Positions 1-7,602 of a DNA stretch of 64,000 nt are shown here, one piece after another. A model generated the notes under the pieces. The model saw only the letters and a program-made list of their open reading frames with translations. It ran no database searches and had not been told where the DNA came from. The first letter of the stretch is position 1; each line of letters begins with the position of its first letter. The position numbers and the translations under genes were made by a program. Origin of the DNA: an uncultured Clostridia bacterium (GTDB lineage: Bacteria; Bacillota; Clostridia; Christensenellales; Borkfalkiaceae); contig CASDRK010000018.1 in NCBI GenBank assembly GCA_949283125.1, positions 90,455-154,454 of the forward strand. Reading direction: 5' to 3'.

Positions 1-432
1 GATGATATATGCGGCGCTATCGAGGGGTTGGACTATGTGGAGCACCGCCTTCAGCTTATAAAGAGCAACGGCGTGAACATAATCGACGACGGCTACAACG
101 CCAACATAAAGGGCGCCGAAGCCGCGCTGGAGGTGCTTAAAACCTTCGGCGGCAGAAAGATAGTCGTCACCCCCGGGCTGGTGGAGCTCGGCATTCTCGA
201 CCGCGAGGAAAACGCCGCGCTCGGCGCAAAACTCGTCGGGTTCGACAATGTGATCCTCGTCGGCGATACGCTCGTGGGATACGTAAAGAGCGGGTATCTC
301 GCCGCCGGCGGCGACGAGAGCAGGCTGCGCGTCGTGCCCACGCTGTATGCGGCGGAGGACGTCATAGCCGGCATCGTCTCCCGCGGGGACACCGTGCTGT
401 TTCTAAACGACCTGCCCGACGTTTACGCCTGA
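1..432 (+). CDS. murF: MurF, C-terminal part (UDP-MurNAc-tripeptide--D-Ala-D-Ala ligase)
   Basis: The reading frame is open from base 1, so the start lies outside the window and 143 residues of the C-terminal domain are seen. MurF adds D-Ala-D-Ala to the UDP-MurNAc tripeptide in the cytoplasm, the last soluble step of peptidoglycan precursor assembly. Visible signatures are IDDGYNAN at residues 28-35, the Mur ligase C-terminal domain motif, then TPGLVELG and the closing LFLNDLPDVY, as in clostridial MurF proteins. The ATP-binding middle domain is missing because of the window edge. Ddl, which makes the dipeptide substrate, follows 91 bp downstream, so the two genes probably form one unit. Confidence 0.9.
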   Translation, partial: DDICGAIEGLDYVEHRLQLIKSNGVNIIDDGYNANIKGAEAALEVLKTFGGRKIVVTPGLVELGILDREENAALGAKLVGFDNVILVGDTLVGYVKSGYLAAGGDESRLRVVPTLYAAEDVIAGIVSRGDTVLFLNDLPDVYA

Positions 433-523
433 AGGCGCTGCGTCGGACCGCGCGCGGCGTCCGCGCCGTCTGTCACACAAGAAGCACCCGAGCTGAAAAA
501 TTTTTGGCGGAGGTGTTTTTTTC

Positions 524-1606
524 ATGCAAAAAAATATAGCTGTGTTCTTCGGCGGCGTTTCGGGCGAAAACGAAATATCCGTCATAACGGGCGTGATGGT
601 GTGCAACGTTTTAAGGCGCGGGGGATACCGCGCCGTGCCGGTGTATATAACGCAGAGCGGCGAATACATCTGCGGCGAAGCCCTCGCCGACATAAAAAAT
701 TATGCCGGCGGCGCCAGGCCCGAAGGCCGCGCCGCGGCGTTTGTTCCGGGCGGGCTTGCTCTTTTGTCCCGCCGCGGCAAAATAAAGGAGCGGCTGCCGC
801 TCTATTGCGCCGTCAACTGCTGTCACGGCGGCTGGGGCGAGGGCGGCGGCATAAGCGGGCTCTGCCGCGCCATGTCCGTGCCGCTGGCGTCGGCGGGCGT
901 GTTTGAAAGCGCGGCCTGTCTCGACAAGCGCCTCACCAAACTGTTGCTTTCGGCCCTCGGCGTGCCCGCTCTGGACTATGAATACGTCACCGACGTCGCC
1001 GGCGCGCGGAAAATATCAAATTTTCCCGTCGTAGTCAAGCCGGTCAGTCTGGGCTCGTCCATAGGCGTTGTCAGGGCGGACGATCCCGATCAGCTCGCCG
1101 CGGCCGTCGCCGCCGCGCTCGAGCTGGACAGCGGCGCCATCATCGAGCGGTACATACGCGACCGCAGGGAGTACAACTGCGCCGTGTATGCGTCCGAAGG
1201 CGAAGTAGTCGTCTCCCCGTGCGAGGAGCTGTGCGGCGGCGATCTGCTCACCTACGACGACAAATACTCCGGCGGCGGCAAACGGATATTCCCCGCCGAT
1301 ATCGGGCGCGAACTGTCCGACCGCATCCGCGGCTGCGCGCGCAAGGTGTATTGCGCTTTCGGCATGCGCGGCGTGGTGCGCATGGATTTCCTTGCGGAGG
1401 GGAACGACGTGTACCTCAGCGAGATCAACACCGTGCCCGGCTCGCTTTCGCAGTATCTCGTCTCCTCAGATTACGCCGATTTCAGCGGCGTGCTCGCCTC
1501 GCTCATCGGCAGGGCGCGCGCGGACTTTGCCGCCGAGCGCTCCAAGCTGCTGATAAATACGGGCATCATCAACAATTTTGCCTCAAACGCTTGCAAAATA
1601 AAGTAA
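524..1606 (+). CDS. ddl: D-alanine--D-alanine ligase
   Basis: ATP-grasp ligase of 360 residues that joins two D-alanines for peptidoglycan synthesis. FGGVSGENEIS near the N-terminus is the first substrate loop, HGGWGEGGG the family HG-x-x-GE motif, KPVSLGSSIGV the nucleotide-binding strand, and MDFL...SEINTVPGS the metal and D-Ala2 site. The omega-loop reads DDKYSGGG; a tyrosine there is typical of D-Ala-D-Ala ligases rather than D-Ala-D-Lac ligases, so vancomycin-type depsipeptide synthesis is not suggested. A GGAGGTG ribosome site lies about 10 nt before the ATG. It follows murF, its metabolic partner. Confidence 0.95.
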   Translation: MQKNIAVFFGGVSGENEISVITGVMVCNVLRRGGYRAVPVYITQSGEYICGEALADIKNYAGGARPEGRAAAFVPGGLALLSRRGKIKERLPLYCAVNCCHGGWGEGGGISGLCRAMSVPLASAGVFESAACLDKRLTKLLLSALGVPALDYEYVTDVAGARKISNFPVVVKPVSLGSSIGVVRADDPDQLAAAVAAALELDSGAIIERYIRDRREYNCAVYASEGEVVVSPCEELCGGDLLTYDDKYSGGGKRIFPADIGRELSDRIRGCARKVYCAFGMRGVVRMDFLAEGNDVYLSEINTVPGSLSQYLVSSDYADFSGVLASLIGRARADFAAERSKLLINTGIINNFASNACKIK

Positions 1607-1651
1607 AAATATAGTAAACTTATTGTAAACCGCAAATTACGGGAGATATAC

Positions 1652-2854
1652 ATGAACAGAATAAAAATGACAACGCCCATAGTCGAAATGGACGGTGACG
1701 AAATGACGCGCGTGCTGTGGCGCTGGATAAAGCAATTGCTCATAGAGCCCTATGTCGATCTGCGCACGGAGTATTACGATCTGGGCCTGCCCGAGCGCGA
1801 CAGAACGGACGACGCCGTGACGACGGCCGCGGCCGAAGCCACGCGCCGGCTGGGTGTGGCCGTGAAGTGCGCCACCATAACGCCCAACGCGCAGAGAGTG
1901 GAGGAGTACGGTCTGAAAAAGATGTGGAAGTCCCCCAACGGCACCATACGCCGCATTCTGGACGGCACGGTCTTCCGCGAACCCATTCTCATTGAAGGCA
2001 TAACGCCCTACCTGCCCGGCTGGCGCAAGCCCGTCGTGCTCGCCCGCCACGCCTACGGCGACGTCTACAATGCCGTCGAGTGCCGCGTCCGCGCCGGGCA
2101 GACGGCTTATCTGGTCGTGGAGGACAAAGACGGCGAAGTTTCACGCCTGAAGGTGCACGGGTTCGACGGCGACGGCATAGTTCAGGGCATGCACAACCTC
2201 GACGGCTCCATAGCTTCCTTTGCGCGCAGCTGTTTCGGCTACGCGCTGGAGAGACGCCTGCCCGTCTGGTTCGGCGCCAAGGACACCATTTCCAAGATCT
2301 ACGACCACCGCTTCAAGGATATTTTCGACGAGGTGTACCGCAGCGAATATGCCGAAAAGTTCGCCGGCGCCGGCATAGAGTATCTTTATACCCTCATAGA
2401 CGATGCCGTCGCCCGCGTCGTGCGCAGCGAAGGCGGCGTGCTGTGGGCATGCAAAAATTACGACGGCGACGTGATGAGCGACATGGTCGCCACGGCCTGC
2501 GGCTCGCTGGGCATGATGAGCTCCGTGCTCGTCTCGCCGGACGGCAAGTACGAATATGAAGCCGCGCACGGCACCGTGACCCGGCACTATTATAAATACC
2601 TCAAGGGCGAGGAGACGTCCACCAACTCCGTCGCCACCATCTGGGCATGGTCGGGCGCGCTCAGAAAGCGCGGAGAGTTGGACGGCAACACCGCCCTTGC
2701 CGATTTTGCCGACAGGCTCGAACGTGCCGTCGTCGACGCTATCTCTTCGGGCTGCATGACGGGCGACCTCGTGCCGCTCTTCCGCCGCGAAGGCGTGCAG
2801 GCGCGCAAACTCTCGTCCCGCGCGTTCCTTCAGGAAGTTGCTGCCAGACTTTGA
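1652..2854 (+). CDS. icd: NADP-dependent isocitrate dehydrogenase, eukaryotic-like type
   Basis: 400-residue enzyme that oxidises isocitrate to 2-oxoglutarate and CO2, giving NADPH and the precursor of glutamate. The N-terminus PIVEMDGDEMTRVLW, the substrate segment KSPNGTIRRILDGTVFREPI, the metal-ligand region NYDGDVMSD and the cofactor segment AAHGTVTRHYYK match the homodimeric class shared with eukaryotic IDH1/2, not the E. coli class. Length fits that class. A GGGAGA ribosome site precedes the ATG. It sits 45 bp after ddl and is closed by a strong hairpin at 2888-2924. No other TCA-cycle gene is nearby, so a biosynthetic role is likely. Confidence 0.93.
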   Translation: MNRIKMTTPIVEMDGDEMTRVLWRWIKQLLIEPYVDLRTEYYDLGLPERDRTDDAVTTAAAEATRRLGVAVKCATITPNAQRVEEYGLKKMWKSPNGTIRRILDGTVFREPILIEGITPYLPGWRKPVVLARHAYGDVYNAVECRVRAGQTAYLVVEDKDGEVSRLKVHGFDGDGIVQGMHNLDGSIASFARSCFGYALERRLPVWFGAKDTISKIYDHRFKDIFDEVYRSEYAEKFAGAGIEYLYTLIDDAVARVVRSEGGVLWACKNYDGDVMSDMVATACGSLGMMSSVLVSPDGKYEYEAAHGTVTRHYYKYLKGEETSTNSVATIWAWSGALRKRGELDGNTALADFADRLERAVVDAISSGCMTGDLVPLFRREGVQARKLSSRAFLQEVAARL

Positions 2855-2887
2855 CTATCCGCGATTTTGTCCTGCGCTTCGGCGTTC

Positions 2888-2924
2888 GGCGGCGCGGGAG
2901 ACCGGTACGGTCTCCCGCGCCGCA
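2888..2924 (+). terminator. Hairpin after icd
   Basis: A 16-bp uninterrupted GC-rich stem (2889-2904 pairing with 2908-2923) closes on a 3-nt loop. No T-tract follows, so this is a terminator-like hairpin, possibly Rho-assisted or protective, rather than a textbook intrinsic terminator. Confidence 0.5.
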
Positions 2925-3007
2925 TGCGTTTGCGCCCGCGCCGAGCCCGGATGCGCGGATGTGCGGACAAAAATTTGCAATTTTGCCCGTTATCCGATAA
3001 ATTTTTA

Positions 3008-3036
3008 TTGATATTTGATTATTTATATGTTATAAT
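3008..3036 (+). promoter_or_regulatory. Promoter of the hydCBA operon
   Basis: TTGATA at 3008-3013 and TATAAT at 3031-3036 are separated by 17 bp, and TG at 3028-3029 makes the -10 extended. It is one of the strongest sigma-A-type promoters in the window. It leaves a leader of about 60 nt before hydC. Confidence 0.8.
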
Positions 3037-3105
3037 ATATGAAGTTTTTGCGTTGGGCGGGATACTGTCGTCAAACTCAACGCTCACATAGGATAGGAGG
3101 TTGTT

Positions 3106-3603
3106 ATGAAAGAATGTGAAGGCGCATGCGGCACGGCCGAACAGGCCGCAAAGCTTCAGGCCGTCATAGAGCAGTCCCGCTCTACCCCCGGCTGTCTCAT
3201 GCACATTTTGCAGGAGGCGCAGGCCATTTACGGCTATCTGCCCCTGCCCGTTCAGAAGACGATAGCGGAAGGGCTCAACATTTCCCTTTCGGAAGTTTAC
3301 GGCGTCGCCACTTTTTACTCGCAGTTTTCCCTGAAGCCCAAGGGCAAATATAAAATATCCGTCTGCCTCGGCACGGCGTGCTACGTAAAGGGGTCGGACA
3401 AGATCCTCGGCGAAGTTGAAAGCGAGCTGGGCATCAAGTGCGGCGAATGCACCGAAGACGGCCTGTTCTCGCTGGACAGCTGCCGCTGCGTCGGCGCATG
3501 CGGTCTTGCACCCGTAATGATGGTAAACGAGGACGTCCACGGCAGGCTCACGCCCGACATGGTCAAGGGCATACTCGACGGATACAGGAGGAACGAGGGA
3601 TGA
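3106..3603 (+). CDS. hydC: Bifurcating hydrogenase subunit HydC (NuoE-like, [2Fe-2S])
   Basis: 165-residue thioredoxin-fold [2Fe-2S] protein of the NuoE family. Four cluster cysteines are visible in CLGTACYVKG and CRCVGACGLAP near residues 89-94 and 128-133. In the three-subunit NADH- and ferredoxin-dependent [FeFe] hydrogenases this small subunit carries electrons next to the HydB flavin. A GGAGG site precedes the ATG. The stop overlaps the start of hydB in an ATGA, so translation is coupled. The adjacent hydrogenase subunit makes the Hyd complex more likely than respiratory complex I. Confidence 0.92.
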   Translation: MKECEGACGTAEQAAKLQAVIEQSRSTPGCLMHILQEAQAIYGYLPLPVQKTIAEGLNISLSEVYGVATFYSQFSLKPKGKYKISVCLGTACYVKGSDKILGEVESELGIKCGECTEDGLFSLDSCRCVGACGLAPVMMVNEDVHGRLTPDMVKGILDGYRRNEG

Positions 3604-5492
3604 CTATAAAGGAAATAGACAATATCCGTTCAAAAAAGAAGGCGCTCATCGACGTCCGCCGCGTCGTCCGCGAACAGGGCGAAAAGCTGGCCAAACAGAC
3701 GGGCTATCGCAAGCAGGTGCTCGTCTGCGGCGGCACGGGCTGCACTTCGTCGCACTCCATGAAGGTCATCGAACAGCTCGAAAAGTCCGTCAAGGAACTT
3801 AAGCTCGACGACGTTTTAATAGTCAAAACGGGCTGCTTCGGGCTCTGCTCGCTCGGCCCCATCATGATAGTCTATCCCGAGGGCGCGTTCTATGCACAGA
3901 TGACGCCAGAACACGCCAAAACCGTGGCCGAGACCCATCTCGTAAAGGGCGGCAGCATAGTAAAGGAGCTGCTCTATCAGGGCACGGTGGCGGAGGACGG
4001 CACCATAATCCCCTTTGCCGAAACGCCCTTCTATAAAAAGCAGATGCGCATAGCTCTGCGCAACTGCGGCGTCATCGCTCCGGAAGACATCGAAGAAGCC
4101 ATCGCCGCCGGCGACTATACCGCGCTCGAAAAGGTGCTCACGTCCATGAGCCCCGACGACGTGATAAACGAAGTTTCCGCATCCGGCCTGCGTGGCCGCG
4201 GCGGCGCGGGATTCCCCACGGGGCGCAAATGGTCGTTCGCCAAGGCGTCGCAGGGCGACGTAAAGTACGTTGTCTGCAACGCCGACGAAGGCGACCCCGG
4301 TGCGTTCATGGACAGGTCCGTGCTCGAAGGCGACCCCCATTGCGTGCTGGAGGCCATGACGATAGCCGGCTACGCCATAGGCGCCCATCAGGGCTACATA
4401 TACGTGCGCGCGGAATATCCCGTCGCCGTTCACCGCCTTCAGATAGCAATAAGGCAGGCGCGCGAATACGGCCTGCTCGGCAAAAACATACTCGGTCAGG
4501 GCTTTGACTTCGACATAGAGATCCGTCTCGGCGCGGGCGCGTTCGTCTGCGGCGAGGAGACCGCGCTTCTCACTTCCATCGAAGGCCATCGCGGCGAACC
4601 CCGTCCCCGTCCGCCCTTCCCCGCAGTCAAGGGCCTGTTCGACAAGCCCACCATAATCAACAATGTCGAAACATGGGCCAACATCAATCCCATAATCGTC
4701 AACGGCGCCGCGTGGTTCGCCCGCATAGGCACGCGCACTTCTGCCGGCACAAAGGTTTTCGCCCTCGGCGGCAAGATAACCAACGTCGGCCTTGTGGAAG
4801 TTCCCATGGGCACCACCCTGCGCGAGATAGTGGAGGAGATAGGCGGCGGCATTCCCGGCGGCAAAAAGTTCAAGGCCGCGCAGACGGGCGGCCCTTCCGG
4901 CGGATGCATCCCCGCGGAGTGCATCGATACTCCCATAGACTACGATTCGCTCCTCGCCATCGGCTCCATGATGGGTTCGGGCGGAATGATAATTCTGGAC
5001 GAAAACGACTGCATGGTCGATATCTCCAAATTCTATCTCGAATTCACCGCCGACGAAAGCTGCGGCAAGTGCACCCCCTGCCGCATAGGCACAAAAAGGC
5101 TTCTGCAGCTTCTTACCAAGATAACCGAAGGAAAGGGCGAACCAGAAGACCTCGTAAAGATAGAGGAGCTTGCGTCCCATATGAAGCAGTCCTCGCTGTG
5201 CGCGCTCGGTCAGTCCGCGCCCAACCCCATACTGTCCACCCTGCGCTACTTCCGTCAGGAGTATGTGGACCACATCGAAAAGAAGCACTGCGCCGGCGGC
5301 GTATGTAAGGCTCTCCTTACTTACTCCATCGACCCCGAAAAGTGCCGCGGATGCACGCTCTGCGCCCGCAACTGTCCCACTCACGCCATCACCGGCAAGG
5401 TGCGCGAGGCGCACGTCATCGACAAGGATATCTGCATAAAGTGCGGACTGTGCCTTGCCAACTGCAAGTTCGGCGCCGTGGTAAGGAATTGA
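3600..5492 (+). CDS. hydB: Bifurcating hydrogenase subunit HydB (NuoF-like flavoprotein)
   Basis: 630-residue flavoprotein that binds NAD(H) and FMN and is the proposed site of electron bifurcation between NADH and ferredoxin. In order it shows an N-terminal thioredoxin-like [2Fe-2S] domain (C43, C48, C79, C83), the NuoF core with FMN/NADH motifs GRGGAGFPTGRKW and CNADEGDPGAF, a [4Fe-4S] site SCGKCTPCR with a distal cysteine in SLCALGQ, and a C-terminal double-cluster ferredoxin domain (CRGCTLCARNCP and CIKCGLCLANC). I chose the ATG at 3600 over an in-frame start at 3438 because it overlaps the hydC stop and has AGGAGG eight nt upstream. The extra ferredoxin domain distinguishes it from plain NuoF. 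Confidence 0.93.
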   Translation: MTIKEIDNIRSKKKALIDVRRVVREQGEKLAKQTGYRKQVLVCGGTGCTSSHSMKVIEQLEKSVKELKLDDVLIVKTGCFGLCSLGPIMIVYPEGAFYAQMTPEHAKTVAETHLVKGGSIVKELLYQGTVAEDGTIIPFAETPFYKKQMRIALRNCGVIAPEDIEEAIAAGDYTALEKVLTSMSPDDVINEVSASGLRGRGGAGFPTGRKWSFAKASQGDVKYVVCNADEGDPGAFMDRSVLEGDPHCVLEAMTIAGYAIGAHQGYIYVRAEYPVAVHRLQIAIRQAREYGLLGKNILGQGFDFDIEIRLGAGAFVCGEETALLTSIEGHRGEPRPRPPFPAVKGLFDKPTIINNVETWANINPIIVNGAAWFARIGTRTSAGTKVFALGGKITNVGLVEVPMGTTLREIVEEIGGGIPGGKKFKAAQTGGPSGGCIPAECIDTPIDYDSLLAIGSMMGSGGMIILDENDCMVDISKFYLEFTADESCGKCTPCRIGTKRLLQLLTKITEGKGEPEDLVKIEELASHMKQSSLCALGQSAPNPILSTLRYFRQEYVDHIEKKHCAGGVCKALLTYSIDPEKCRGCTLCARNCPTHAITGKVREAHVIDKDICIKCGLCLANCKFGAVVRN

Positions 5493-5502
5493 GGTGAATA
5501 AT

Positions 5503-7233
5503 ATGGCAAAAGAAGTAACGTTAACTATAAACGGCATCTCCGTCACCGTTCCCGAAGGAACCACCATTCTGGAAGCGGCCCGTAAGGCCCACATAGTAAT
5601 ACCCACCCTGTGCTATCTTAAGGACGTGTCGTGCGTGGGCTCGTGCCGCATGTGCGTGGTGGAAGCCACCGGCGCGCGCGGACTGGTCGCTGCCTGCGTA
5701 TATCCCGTCGCGGAGGGCATGGAAGTGCGCACCAATACCGCAAAGTGCCGCGAAAGCCGCAAAATGACGCTCGAACTGCTCCTTTCAAAGCACAAAAAGA
5801 AGTGTCTCTCCTGTGAAAGAAACCACAACTGCGAGCTGCAGAAGCTCTCGCTCGGCTACGGCGTGGACGAGGACAGATTCCTCGGCGAGGACTTCGTCCT
5901 TCCCGTCGACGACTCGGCGCCCTACGTCGTGCGCGATAACGACAAGTGCATCAACTGCATGCGCTGCGTGGCCGCCTGCCGCAAACAGCACGTAAACGCC
6001 ATCGGCCCCATCGGCCGCGGCTTCAACGTGCACATAGGTTCGGCCTTCGACATGCCCCTTGCAGAGTCGGTCTGCGTCGGCTGCGGTCAGTGCATAGTCG
6101 CATGCCCCGTCGGCGCCCTCTCCGAACGCTCCACGATAGACGAGGTGTGGAACGCCTTTGCCGATCCCACCAAAAAGGTGGTGTTCTTCACGGCGCCCTC
6201 CGTGCGCGCGACGCTGGGCGAAGCTTTCGACATGCCCATAGGCACCAACGTCGAAGGCAAAATGGTGGCGGCCATCCGCCGTCTCGGCCCCTGCGAGGTG
6301 TTCAACATGGACGTAACGGCCGACCTAACGATAATGGAGGAGGCCTCCGAACTCATAAACCGCATCAAGACCGGCAAACCCATGCCCATGTTCACGTCCT
6401 GCTGCCCCGCGTGGGTCAAGTTCGTCGAACAGCGCTATCCCGAGATGATACCCCATCTCTCGACGTGCAAGTCGCCCCAGCAGATGTTCGGCGCGCTGCT
6501 TAAAACGTACTGGTGCGAAAAGCATCACATCCGCCCCGAGGATCTTTATACCGTCTCCGTCATTCCCTGCACGGCCAAAAAGTACGAGTGCCACCGCGAG
6601 GAGATGGAGGGCGAAGTCAACGCCGCCATCACCACGCGCGAGCTTGCCCGCATGATAAAGACGGCCGGCATCGAATTCACCAAGCTGCCCGACGAGGAGT
6701 TCGACAATCCCTTCGCCGCGGCCACGGGCGGCGGCGCCATCTTCGGCGCGACGGGCGGCGTAATGGAAGCAGCCCTGCGCACCGCGGCGCACATGCTCGA
6801 CGGCAACTTCGAAGTGCTCGATTTCTTTGCCGTCCGCGGCTCCAATCCCATAAAGGAGGCCACTTATCTCGTGGCGGGCCACACCCTGAAGGTGGCCGTA
6901 GCTTCGGGACTGGAAAACGCCGTGACCATTCTCGAGCAGATAAAGTCCGGCGAAAAGCAGTATGACTTTGTGGAAATAATGGCCTGCCCCGGCGGCTGCG
7001 TCAACGGCGGCGGTCAGCCCACCCTGTCCGACAGCGTGCGCAACAATTCCGACATAAGCTTAAAGGACGCGCGCGCGAAAGTGCTCTATCTTTCGGACGG
7101 CCACGCGGATATCCGCCGTTCGTCCAATTCCCCGGTCATGGACATGCTCTACGAAGATTACTTCATCTTCCCCAACAGCCACAAGGCTCACGAGGTGCTG
7201 CATACGACCTATAAAGAGGACGAAAGGATTTAA
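5503..7233 (+). CDS. hydA: [FeFe]-hydrogenase catalytic subunit HydA
   Basis: 576-residue catalytic subunit that reduces protons to H2. The N-terminal [2Fe-2S] domain (C37, C44, C48, C51, C66), a His-ligated [4Fe-4S] segment ending HNC, and a double [4Fe-4S] ferredoxin region (CINCMRCVAAC, CVGCGQCIVACP) precede the H-cluster domain. H-cluster motifs are TSCCPAW, PCTAKKYE and MACPGGCVNGGGQP. The residue before PC in the second motif is Ile (ATT), where Met is usual. I prefer ATG 5503 with GAGGTG six nt upstream over the GTG at 5494, which lies inside that ribosome site. It follows hydB after 10 bp and ends before tandem terminator hairpins. Maturation genes hydEFG are not in the window. Confidence 0.95.
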   Translation: MAKEVTLTINGISVTVPEGTTILEAARKAHIVIPTLCYLKDVSCVGSCRMCVVEATGARGLVAACVYPVAEGMEVRTNTAKCRESRKMTLELLLSKHKKKCLSCERNHNCELQKLSLGYGVDEDRFLGEDFVLPVDDSAPYVVRDNDKCINCMRCVAACRKQHVNAIGPIGRGFNVHIGSAFDMPLAESVCVGCGQCIVACPVGALSERSTIDEVWNAFADPTKKVVFFTAPSVRATLGEAFDMPIGTNVEGKMVAAIRRLGPCEVFNMDVTADLTIMEEASELINRIKTGKPMPMFTSCCPAWVKFVEQRYPEMIPHLSTCKSPQQMFGALLKTYWCEKHHIRPEDLYTVSVIPCTAKKYECHREEMEGEVNAAITTRELARMIKTAGIEFTKLPDEEFDNPFAAATGGGAIFGATGGVMEAALRTAAHMLDGNFEVLDFFAVRGSNPIKEATYLVAGHTLKVAVASGLENAVTILEQIKSGEKQYDFVEIMACPGGCVNGGGQPTLSDSVRNNSDISLKDARAKVLYLSDGHADIRRSSNSPVMDMLYEDYFIFPNSHKAHEVLHTTYKEDERI

Positions 7234-7247
7234 ATGCTTTCATGTTT

Positions 7248-7277
7248 GCGCCCGCCTGCGTGCGGGCGCGTTTTTTT
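7248..7277 (+). terminator. Intrinsic terminator of hydCBA
   Basis: An 8-bp stem (7248-7255 with 7262-7269), a 6-nt loop and a run of seven T at 7271-7277 just after hydA. Confidence 0.85.
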
Positions 7278-7308
7278 GCCGCGGACGGCGACGCCGTCCG
7301 CGGCAAAA
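7274..7308. terminator. Second, perfect bidirectional hairpin after hydA
   Basis: A 16-bp perfect inverted repeat (7274-7289 with 7293-7308) with loop GAC begins inside the T-tract of the previous terminator. T4 and A4 at its ends let it act on either strand. Confidence 0.65.
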
Positions 7309-7349
7309 TTTACTTAATAAACCTATGTTAAAATTTTTGCCCCAAACGC

Positions 7350-7379
7350 TTGACAGCCGGGCCGCGCATATGATATCAT
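7350..7379 (+). promoter_or_regulatory. Promoter of the CNNM/CorC gene leader
   Basis: TTGACA at 7350-7355 and TATCAT at 7374-7379 with an 18-bp spacer. Transcription would begin near 7386, about 215 nt before the coding start, leaving room for a regulatory leader. Confidence 0.55.
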
Positions 7380-7385
7380 AATCGC

Positions 7386-7508
7386 ATAGGAGGATTTAAG
7401 CATAGTGGACGACAGCCCAAGTAGCGTGCCCCGACGTGCGTGCATTTTAATACTTGACTTTGCCGAACATGACTTTTCTGCATCCGGAGCAGAGGGGTTG
7501 TGTTTTTT
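7386..7508 (+). ncRNA. Possible attenuator or riboswitch-type leader upstream of the CNNM/CorC gene
   Basis: In the long leader, a 9-bp stem (7473-7481 with 7489-7497, loop ATCCGGA) is followed by TTGTG and six T at 7503-7508, like an intrinsic terminator. The 3' arm of that stem also pairs with ACAGCCC at 7412-7418, using 7495-7501, so two mutually exclusive folds exist. I do not recognise a known riboswitch class. It might instead be a short independent RNA ending at the T-tract. Confidence 0.3.
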
Positions 7509-7602
7509 GTGTTGTAAAAAAGCAGAAGATAAACAATAATCCACAAATTTTCTGTTTCCACCAGCGCGCGCAAAGTTATGCGCGCCTTATGCTGAAATTG
7601 TA

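Noticed and set aside
3816-5606. Long minus-strand ORF of 596 codons opposite hydB
   Set aside because: GC-rich genes with strong codon bias leave the antisense frame open. It has no ribosome site or recognisable domain, while hydB is clear. The same applies to long antisense ORFs at 12271-14481, 32850-34349, 42884-45028 and 47046-48434, and to the plus-strand ORFs at 9156-10439 and 16898-18484.
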